64,000 nt of DNA from Catonia carolina (Eukaryota > Arthropoda > Insecta > Hemiptera > Achilidae), in the NCBI GenBank assembly GCA_035578175.1, contig JAQMRL010000044.1, forward strand, positions 310,001 to 374,000, given 5' to 3'. Positions 57,674 to 64,000 of the stretch are shown here, in pieces. The position numbers were made by a program, and so were the translations under genes. The notes beneath the pieces were generated by a model that saw only the letters and a list, made by a program, of their open reading frames with translations, ran no database searches and was not told the origin of the DNA. Position 1 is the stretch's first letter. Every line of letters begins with the position of its first letter.

Positions 57674-57679
57674 AATAAA
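57674..57679 (+). terminator. Polyadenylation signal after the early genes
   Basis: AATAAA about 65 bases after the stop of the proline-rich protein, preceded by a (TATTAG)n-type short repeat. It would end transcripts that do not extend to the polymerase. Confidence 0.55.
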
Positions 57680-57762
57680 TGTATTGAACTGTTTTTCATT
57701 GTTTTCATTTCAAAGTACCATACTTTTCCCGTTAAACTAAAACATATGGTTTTGCAGGAAAT

Positions 57763-58737
57763 ATGGAAAGGCAATCCAAGCGAATCAGGTTGGATCAAGT
57801 TCAAGAGTCTGGCACCTTTTGCGTCTTGGAGAATGCGTTCGGTTGTAACCTCCAGACGTATTACTACAAGAACGCAAACGAAGAATGTAAAGACATGCCA
57901 GTGCTCCTTATCCACCTGAGGGAAGAGATGGAGTCGCTGCTCAACGAGATGTCGACCTCCCTAAGATCCTATAAATTTAATATCTTAGTGGAGTGTACGT
58001 ACGAGAAGGCTACGACGGGAGAGGTGCAAGATATAGGTTTTAAGACTTCCAACACTTGCGTCTTTCCCGGGTCGGATATAGGAGCGCTTGTAGACATGTG
58101 CGTCCAAAAGCTTATAGACGAGGAGGTAGAGTTCTTGGGAAAGGGGAGCGGATGGTCTTTAGTATCTGTCGATGGGATCCTTCTCAGGATCAATCGATAC
58201 AGACCGCTCAGAGGCTCGTCTTACCTTCCCCTTCCAACGTTTGTCAAGAACCGCAAAGCGGTTATCAACGTCAAGAATCGAGACGAAAGGTGCTTCAAGT
58301 GGGCTATCCTATGTAAACATGTAACAGGTCCTCACAGGGAAATGATTGACAGACGATACGACGCCCTGCTTGACAAGTACGATTTCGACATGGTAGATTT
58401 CCCCACTTCCCTCAGTCAAGTAAAGGTCTTCGCCAAGGCCAACGGGGTATCCGTCAACGTATATGGGATAGCCGAAAAAGAGGTAATAGAACCTCTAGTC
58501 GTATCAGATGTTGAAAAGGACGTCCATTTCGACCTCTTTCTCATAGCTGACGGTGATAAGCAACACTATTGTTTCATCAACAATTTTAGTCGTCTCATCA
58601 GCCCACAGCTGACAAAACATAATGGTCAAATCGATGTATGCAAGAGGTGTTTCACCTTCTACAACGATGACCCTAAGGGTCGTGAGGCGATGACAGTAGA
58701 TATAAATAGAGAGTACTGGGATGACCTTGACCTTTGA
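57763..58737 (+). pseudogene. Type B DNA polymerase, N-terminal part only
   Basis: 324 codons, with the ATG six bases after a splice acceptor (GGTTTTGCAG, 57757). This is the N-terminal region seen in Polinton/adintovirus polymerases. It includes 'RDERCFKWAILCKHV' (~170-185), 'VDFPTSLSQVKVFAKANGVS' (~210-230), 'LFLIADGDKQHYCFINNFSR' (~265-285) and the start of a Cys-containing element ('VCKRCFTFY'). Family polymerases exceed 1000 residues; here the exonuclease and polymerase domains are absent. The frame runs into the 0.5-kb repeat and stops at TGA 58735-58737, inside its TGACCT cluster. So this copy cannot supply a working polymerase. Confidence 0.85.
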
Positions 58738-59207
58738 CCTGACGGTTCTAGGTTGACCTTAACCTTGACCTCAAAAGAAAGTTGACCTTTGACCTCAAAA
58801 AAAAAATCCCGCCAAAAAAAATATATATTTCGGCAAAGTTCCAAACCCGATTTGCTCCGCAACGGCTGGACCGATTTTGATGCGGGTGGTACCCACGTGA
58901 CCGGGAGATTGAGATCTACAAGATAAGCCCTAATCCGTAGCCGTATCCCCGATGGAACCCGAGATCGGTTATGACTTCGCAACGAACGATCGGATTAGCG
59001 AGGTTTAGGTGCTCGCAGGATCGAGGCGTTCCGTAGAACGCGTTACGTCCGGTTTCGACCGTTAGGTGCTTTCGGGATCCGAACAATCGGTAATTTTGGT
59101 GATTTCGTTTCGGAACACACTGTACTTTAGTTTATTTGCATTGACGCCATTTGTTTATGTCTTTACACGCATCGACTGATTAGGCTGATGAAATCTGTTT
59201 ATTTGCA
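58697..59207 (+). repeat. Viral-block 0.5-kb direct repeat, right copy
   Basis: Second copy of 53020-53525, about 5.68 kb downstream in the same orientation. It carries six to seven TGACCT half-sites within ~80 bp (58722-58800) and the shared 'CTCCGCAACGGCTGGACCGA' and 'GTAGAACGCGTTACGTCCGG' segments. It sits where the polymerase gene is cut off. The last ~12 codons of the polymerase remnant lie in it. Confidence 0.9.
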
Positions 59208-59217
59208 ACTCTCTCTT

Positions 59218-59306
59218 CTTTTTGGTTTGCATCGTAAGCGGTGTGGAGCTCTACAAATGGGAAGAGGATGACGAACCGGACACCGAGCATCGGAAGGCTT
59301 CTCCTC
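59218..59306 (+). pseudogene. Possible end of an interrupted gene
   Basis: One frame reads 'VSGVELYKWEEDDEPDTEHR' and ends at TAG 59304-59306, with an acidic then basic tail. It lies just beyond the repeat and before a polyadenylation signal. It could be the surviving C-terminus of the polymerase or of another lost gene. Too short to assign. Confidence 0.25.
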
Positions 59307-59388
59307 GCTCCTGTTAGTACACAACCACTCCAGTACACGATGTTTCAAGAATATAAAAAGGCAAAAAAATAATTTGTAATTTGCGTTC

Positions 59389-59394
59389 AATAAA
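59389..59394 (+). terminator. Polyadenylation signal
   Basis: AATAAA 83 bases after the stop at 59306 and before the integrase gene. Confidence 0.5.
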
Positions 59395-59477
59395 TGTATA
59401 AACAAAATAATGTCTTTTCCTTTCAAAATCCTTATATAACCTAGATGTAAGCAGCATCGCTCTCAGTACCATTTACG

Positions 59478-60404
59478 ATGAGCGTGAGAAGCGGCATTGC
59501 ACGCGAGCTTCACAAGCAAGCCCGCAGGAACTATCCCACGAGAAACGTAGAGCTTAAGGGTATTGACGATTTGTACCAAGCCGATCTGGTCGAGATAATC
59601 CCGTACGCCCGAGTCAATAAGGGTTACAGATATATAATGACTGTAATAAATTGTTTTTCTAAATTTGCTATCGCCGTACCGCTGAAGAGCAAGTCGGCTG
59701 AAGAAATCGTCAGCGCTCTCAGTCCCATACTGAAAAGGCATAAGATGCGACATTTTCACACTGATGAGGGCAAGGAGTGGTATAATACGTCTGTGAGGTC
59801 CTTGCTTTCCAAACACGGGATCAACCACTACTCCACTTATTCACCGAAAAAGGCCTCAATAGTAGAGCGGTTAAACAGAACGCTCAAGGAGATGATGTGG
59901 AGAAAGTTTACAGAGCGAGGCAATTATGTCTGGTTAGGTCTCCTAGACGACCTCCTGTCAGAGTATAACAATAGGCCTCATAGAACTATAGGTTTTAAGC
60001 CTGTAGATGTAAACAAGAGGAACGAAGGTGAGGTGCTAGGTAATTTATTGGCCAGTGTACATAAGAAGCGGAGTCCTCGAACCATCAAGTTCGAGTTGGG
60101 AGATAAGGTAAGGATCAGCAAATACAAAAAGACTTTTGACAAGGGGTACATACCCAACTGGACCAACGAGATCTTTACCGTAGATCGTATTTTGCCTACC
60201 TTCCCCGTCACATACACGCTCAAAGACGAGCAAGGACAGCCCATCAAAGGCAGTTTTTACACTCAAGAACTGAGCAAGACTAAATATGGAGACGTGTTCC
60301 TCATCGAAAAGGTGCTGCGGAGAAAAGGTGACAGGTTACTGGTTAGATGGCTAGGACATGATAAGAGCCACGATTCGTGGGTCGACAAGAAAGACCTTAT
60401 ATAA
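59478..60404 (+). CDS. Polinton/adintovirus retroviral-type integrase
   Basis: 308 codons. It integrates the linear viral DNA into the host chromosome, in the nucleus. The catalytic core runs from ~30 to 190: D36 in 'YQADLVEI', D96 in 'HFHTDEGKEW' and E130 in 'ASIVERLNRTLKEMM', with 33 residues between the last two. A linker with an SH3-like stretch ('ELGDKVRISKYKKTFDKG') follows, then a C-terminal chromodomain (~265-308: 'IEKVLRRKGDRLLVRWLGHD', 'DSWVDKKDLI'), as in Polinton integrases. The length is normal and no break is seen. A splice acceptor-like TCTCTCAG lies 11 bases before the start. Next gene is the ATPase, 36 bases on. Confidence 0.95.
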   Translation: MSVRSGIARELHKQARRNYPTRNVELKGIDDLYQADLVEIIPYARVNKGYRYIMTVINCFSKFAIAVPLKSKSAEEIVSALSPILKRHKMRHFHTDEGKEWYNTSVRSLLSKHGINHYSTYSPKKASIVERLNRTLKEMMWRKFTERGNYVWLGLLDDLLSEYNNRPHRTIGFKPVDVNKRNEGEVLGNLLASVHKKRSPRTIKFELGDKVRISKYKKTFDKGYIPNWTNEIFTVDRILPTFPVTYTLKDEQGQPIKGSFYTQELSKTKYGDVFLIEKVLRRKGDRLLVRWLGHDKSHDSWVDKKDLI

Positions 60405-60440
60405 GAACGGTAAAGTCGGTTTATCCGTTACTACTGCAAA

Positions 60441-61160
60441 ATGAAGTGCAGGGAGCAGAAAGAGAAATTGCCGGTGACTAATCTCGATCTGTTGATCGCC
60501 TCAGACTCGGCGGACGAGAAGAGAAACAGACACGGTCGTCTCTTACCGAATCTGATGAGGTGTTTGACGGTAGGGCCCTCGAATTGCGGCAAGACAAACA
60601 CGATATTCAACCTGCTGTTCGACCCTAACGGGCTTAAGTTCTGCGGCGTGTACGTGTTTTCGAAATCCCTACATCAACCCAAGTACAGGTTTTTGAAACG
60701 GGTGTTTTACGGTATGGAGGGTGTAGACTATCACGAATTCAGCGACAACGCGCAAGTCCCGCCTCCGGAAGCGGTAGAGCCCAATTCCGTGATGATCTTT
60801 GACGATGTTGTATGCGAGAAACAACTCAACGTGGTAAAGTACTTTGCTATGGGGAGGCACAATAACCTGGACGTATTTTACCTATGTCAGACATACAGTA
60901 AGGCGCCTAAACAGCTCGTTAGGGATAACGCGAATTTCCTGATTATATTTCGACAGGACGAACGTAACTTGCGCCATATTTTTAACGACCACGTAGTCCC
61001 CGATATGACTTCTGAAGAGTTCAAGAATCTGTGCGGCGAGGCATGGTCTCGAAATAAAAATGGGTTTCTAGTGGTCGATAAAGAGAGCGGTATCCTCAGA
61101 GGTCGTTATAGGTTCAATTTCGATACGTTCGTTACCGAACTGCGAGATGGCCTGTCATAA
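60441..61160 (+). CDS. FtsK/HerA-type DNA packaging ATPase
   Basis: 239 codons. It powers DNA packaging into the capsid. Walker A is GPSNCGKT (45-52) and Walker B is VMIFDD (117-122). The sensor/arginine-finger region 'GRHNNLDVFYLCQTYSKAPK' follows (~140-160), then 'NANFLIIFRQDERNL'. The set matches the A32-like packaging ATPases of Polintons, adintoviruses and virophages, whose usual length is ~220-260. The frame is intact. It lies between integrase and the palindromic repeat tract. Confidence 0.93.
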   Translation: MKCREQKEKLPVTNLDLLIASDSADEKRNRHGRLLPNLMRCLTVGPSNCGKTNTIFNLLFDPNGLKFCGVYVFSKSLHQPKYRFLKRVFYGMEGVDYHEFSDNAQVPPPEAVEPNSVMIFDDVVCEKQLNVVKYFAMGRHNNLDVFYLCQTYSKAPKQLVRDNANFLIIFRQDERNLRHIFNDHVVPDMTSEEFKNLCGEAWSRNKNGFLVVDKESGILRGRYRFNFDTFVTELRDGLS

Positions 61161-61177
61161 GGACGATAAGGACCCGG

Positions 61178-61465
61178 TAGAAGCTGCTCAGTCGACTGTC
61201 CCGCTCCCCGAAGCGGCGCAGAAGCGGCGCAGTCGACTGACCTGCTAGCTGCGCAGTCGACTGCACAGTCGAATGACCTGCTCCCTAAGCTGCGCAGTCG
61301 ACTGCACAGTCGACTGACCTGCTCCCTAAGCTGCGCATTCGACTGACCTGCTAGCTGCGTAGTCGACTGCACAGTCAACTGACCTGCTTCCTAAGCTGCG
61401 CATTCGACTGACCTGCTAGCTGCGCAGTCAACATCACAGCTCGATGAACTGCTCCCTGAAACTGC
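61178..61465. repeat. Minisatellite of GTCGAC palindromes
   Basis: Six or more units of 29-42 bp made from 'CTGCTAGCTGCGCAGTCGAC' or 'CTGCTCCCTAAGCTGCGCAG' and similar. Each unit has one or two AGTCGACT-type palindromes, some mutated to ATTCGACT or AGTCAACT. It is much GC-richer than the host. It fills the gap between the ATPase and the next gene. No protein frame crosses it. Confidence 0.9.
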
Positions 61466-61541
61466 ATATGGTCATAAATTCAGGTCGAAAGATTGTAGTT
61501 TTTATATATTGGCAGGAATCGAAGGGATCCGGTTAGAAGGT

Positions 61542-62831
61542 ATGGGCATGGCTTCGAAGCAGGTCGACGAACAACTCGTATTGGAGATTGCGGAGCTCCA
61601 GAGGAGGATACGGGAGAAACAGTTGGCTTTGAAACGCGGCTCGATGGAGGAGGACCTTAGATTAGAGAAGCAGCTTAAGCCTGTGACCGAATCCTTATCG
61701 AAGTTTCTCGAGGTGCAGAAAACGGATACAGATCCATTTCAAGGGTCTCCAACTGCGAAGTCCTTAAAGCCCGAGGAGATAAACCAGTTGCATACTCAAA
61801 GGAATAAACAAATGGAGCATCCATCCAGTTACCCCGTTACCACTGACGAAGGTGATGATGAGGAAGATGTGGATCTCGATGATTCTTGGAAGGATCTGAT
61901 GTCCGGACCGTACAGGTACGCCAATTCGAAGAGAAAGAGCGAAGAGTTAGGACCGTTGCAGGCCAAGAAGAAAACGCCCGACGAGTCGATGGATCTTGAA
62001 GACCCCTATAAATTGGAAGAGATGGATACGCATCCTAACCTCCCTTTGGAGTTCACAGAACATGACGCTACGGCCGGAGCAACCGTGGAGATGCAGGACT
62101 CGAACAGACCGCAGGCTACACCGATGAGGACTCTACCTCGCGATGAGGAATTTAGCACCCCCAGCACCGTGGAAGAGCTGTTGTCTACCCCGCTAGGTAA
62201 GGTTCGAGCCTCGGTATGGGTCAAAAACACGTTTCCCAGCCGTCTCGCGAGACGTTACATGCATGAGGCCATCACGGACACGGATAACAATACGGATTCA
62301 ACTTACGGCGTACACTTCGAGGGTAACAATTTGGTGATGGGGGGACTCAACCGTACAGTTTGGACCCGACGACTCTGTGATCATCGGAGACGTATCGTAT
62401 CAGGGTACTGCAGGACTGTACGAGTTGATTTTCAAAAAGAAACCTAACTCTTACGTCTACCCGAAGAAGACCTGGAAGAGTACAAAACCATCTTGGAAGC
62501 TACTAATGCACACAGAAGGAACAACTCAGCGTTCGGACAAGTGAAAGCCAACACGGGGAAAAAGTATTTAACAATCATAAGCCGGCTTTTCCCTCCGAAA
62601 CCGGACCGGTCGAAGCGAGGTAAGGGCCTGAAAACACTACCTGCGATGGAGCTGAACGGAGACAGGAAGACCGAGTACGTATATTTCGACGATCCCAACG
62701 AGCTCTGCGACAGGTTGAGACTCCTCGTAGCTTCTAAAGACTCGGGCCATACGGGTCACGACAGCGAGATAAATTCTATAGTCGAAGAGCTCAAAGAGCT
62801 GGGGCTTATAAGAGGAGATCTACGTCTATAA
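61542..62831 (+). pseudogene. DUF8207-like Polinton protein, two frameshifts
   Basis: Start ATG at 61542, after an acceptor-like TATATTGGCAG (61514); a leftward TTG reading is unlikely. The N-terminal part has a coiled coil ('LEIAELQRRIREKQLALKRG'), then acidic, proline- and threonine-rich sequence. The C-terminal half is a domain I recall as DUF8207 from arthropod Polintons: 'TYGVHFEGNNLVMGG' in the first frame, 'YQGTAGLYELIFKKKPN' in a second frame, 'EEDLEEYKTILEATNAHRRN' and onward back in the first. The first break lies between 62336 and 62358, near a run of six G. The second lies near 62455-62465, by a CCC run. The shifts cancel, so each may be a one-base indel or a sequencing error. Confidence 0.7.
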
Positions 62832-62845
62832 CTTTTATTCTCACC

Positions 62846-63302
62846 ATGGACACCGGAAGATCAGTACGTCATTTTCTCACCCCTTACAGGGTGACTGCCG
62901 ATGGAGATATGGACATGAGAGACCGGAGAATCTGTCGAGTAGGCGTAGCCCAGTCGTATACTGACGCGGTCAATGTTAACGAGTGCATGAGACTCATCCA
63001 AGCTTATGCCGAAGATTATGGAGTCCTCGAAGTTCACGAAGAGGGCGGCGGCGATCCATACTACGACCTTTACGGGCGCAGGACAGGATAGCGCAGTAGG
63101 AGACCCGATCGATGACGAAGACGCCGTGAACCTCAAGTACCTGAGAGAATACGTATCATCCCTCTTCGAAAAGACGAAACCTTCAGTTCCCGTCGAAGAC
63201 GAACGAGTCGGCGAAGTCTTGAAAATGCGTGATGAGATTCAAAAGTTACGCAAAGAGTTGGAAGAAATAACATTCCGCTTGGAAACAAAAGAAGCTCTAT
63301 AA
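62846..63302 (+). pseudogene. Fibre-like protein split over two frames
   Basis: Two overlapping frames, 62846-63091 and 63006-63302, look like one gene with a frame change near 63060-63095. The first has 'VTADGDMDMRDRRICRVGVA' and 'TDAVNVNECMRLI'. The second has 'VGDPIDDEDAVNLKYLREYV' and a C-terminal coiled coil ('LKMRDEIQKLRKELEEITFR'). The repeated (D)AVNxxY pattern after a short beta-type segment is a feature of phage-tail-fibre-like repeats and of small Polinton proteins. A role in the virion surface is inference. It could also be two overlapping genes. Confidence 0.5.
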
Positions 63303-63343
63303 ATAGCCGGTGACTGCACCGCAGACCTCATTATAAATTTAAA

Positions 63344-63955
63344 ATGGGGCGACGCAACACGACTCGCGGTAGAGCGCATGCAGGAGCCGGATTGGTAGGG
63401 AGCATCGCGAGCGGAGTCTTAGGAGCCGCCGAGAACGTCGTAGGAACCGTATTGAACAAAGCGATAGACGTTCTACCTGTAGAGCTTCACATACCAGGAT
63501 ATCAGTACTGTGGACCCGGCACAGACCTGTCGAAAAGATTGAGAACAGGAGACCCGGGCATCAACCCTCTCGACGCCGCGTGCAAACAGCACGACATAGT
63601 CTACCACAACCGCAAAGACTCGGCGGGCAGGGCCGAAGCAGACCGCGTGTTAGCAGATAGAGCCTGGGAGAGGGTGAGAGCGTCCGACTCCAGCATAGCG
63701 GAGAAAGCGGCCGCCTGGGCGGTGACCAACATAATGAAAGCTAAAAGCAAGTTCGGCGGGAGGATCAAGCGAAGGCAGACCGGGAGGTCCGTCCGTAGGA
63801 AGACCGCCCGTAGGAAGACCCCTAGCAAGACCAATCGTCGCACTACCCGACGAGGTGAGGGACTGTATTTGAGACCGTACCCTACGCAGCACGCAGGATG
63901 CGGACTAAAGAAAAAAAACTTCGTTGAAACTTCCGAACAAACCCCTGTCCGATAG
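63344..63955 (+). CDS. Phospholipase A2-domain virion protein
   Basis: 203 codons. Residues ~48-135 match the phospholipase A2 domain of parvovirus VP1 and of adintoviruses: 'PGYQYCGPGTDL' (Ca-binding loop, 51-62), 'GDPGINPLDAACKQHDIVYH' with catalytic His83-Asp84, then 'RAEADRVLADRAWERV'. A small hydrophobic glycine-rich segment precedes it (~13-40). The tail (~135-203) is strongly basic (Arg-rich), as in virion core proteins. In parvoviruses this enzyme breaches the endosomal membrane during entry; the same role here is inference. The frame is intact. Confidence 0.92.
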   Translation: MGRRNTTRGRAHAGAGLVGSIASGVLGAAENVVGTVLNKAIDVLPVELHIPGYQYCGPGTDLSKRLRTGDPGINPLDAACKQHDIVYHNRKDSAGRAEADRVLADRAWERVRASDSSIAEKAAAWAVTNIMKAKSKFGGRIKRRQTGRSVRRKTARRKTPSKTNRRTTRRGEGLYLRPYPTQHAGCGLKKKNFVETSEQTPVR

Positions 63956-63962
63956 TCAATTG

Positions 63963-64000
63963 ATGGCGGCCGCCGACGCACTCGAAATCTCGAACTTTAG
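63963..64000 (+). CDS. Start of the next viral gene (partial)
   Basis: An ATG at 63963, eight bases after the previous stop, opens a frame to the window edge (MAAADALEISN...). Similar gene spacing is seen throughout the block. Penton-type or other capsid genes are expected next in this class of element, but twelve codons are too few to say. Confidence 0.35.
   Translation, partial: MAAADALEISNF

Noticed and set aside
61509..61511. Start of the DUF8207-like gene at 61509
   Set aside because: The codon is TTG and it precedes an acceptor-like sequence; the ATG at 61542 is preferred.
1..64000. CRISPR arrays, rRNA genes or bacterial operons
   Set aside because: No regularly spaced palindromic repeats with unique spacers, no rRNA-like sequence, and the introns and SINEs show a eukaryotic genome.

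Overview
This window reads as insect (arthropod) nuclear DNA. It is AT-rich and has no recognisable conserved host gene. It is packed with fragments of mobile elements: Tc1/mariner, hAT, P-element, Ty3/Gypsy, several non-LTR retrotransposon families, three tRNA-related SINE types and long microsatellites. I cannot fix the insect order from sequence alone. The last ~11 kb is different: GC-richer, densely coding and all on the + strand. It is an endogenous Polinton/adintovirus-like DNA virus that continues past the right edge.

Layout. 1-11,700: decayed non-LTR fragments, a hAT element (1428-2256, with 8-bp target duplication) inside a dispersed repeat, and several copies of that ~1-kb repeat, which carries a (CA)n tract. 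11,730-15,572: two arrays of one AGT/ACT satellite, with a mariner element (12088-13446) at the edge of the first. 16,200-31,900: probable solo LTR, SINEs, transposase and reverse transcriptase remnants, and a 1.06-kb foldback element. 32,000-36,600: a P-element transposase remnant interrupted by a poly(A)-tailed non-LTR insertion, then an R1/LOA-like tail. 37,722-44,305: a complete, very young Ty3/Gypsy retrotransposon with near-identical 796-bp LTRs and a strong candidate -1 frameshift signal between gag and pol. 44,385-53,000: further non-LTR, Gypsy and mariner remnants, and a nearly perfect 75-bp inverted repeat at 49,621-49,818.

The viral block (about 53,000 to beyond 64,000). A TATA promoter at 53,707 is followed by a first exon and a series of CA-rich exons with no ATG. 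Each downstream reading frame then has a splice acceptor just before its start codon: a small basic protein, a D-type cyclin homologue, a proline-rich unknown protein, and the N-terminal part of a protein-primed type B DNA polymerase. The cyclin keeps an N-terminal Rb-binding type LxCxE motif but has two in-frame stops. The polymerase ends at a ~0.5-kb repeat, a second copy of which lies 5.7 kb upstream beside the promoter. Next come the late-type genes: retroviral-type integrase with chromodomain, FtsK/HerA-type packaging ATPase, a DUF8207-like protein (two frameshifts), a fibre-like protein (frame-split), a parvovirus-type phospholipase A2 protein, and the start of another gene. Capsid genes would be expected further right.

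The main interest is that a Polinton/adintovirus-type element appears to have captured a host D-type cyclin with its Rb-binding motif and to express its early genes by alternative splicing from a shared non-coding leader. Several genes are broken, so this copy is probably a decaying endogenous one, although integrase, ATPase and phospholipase remain open.
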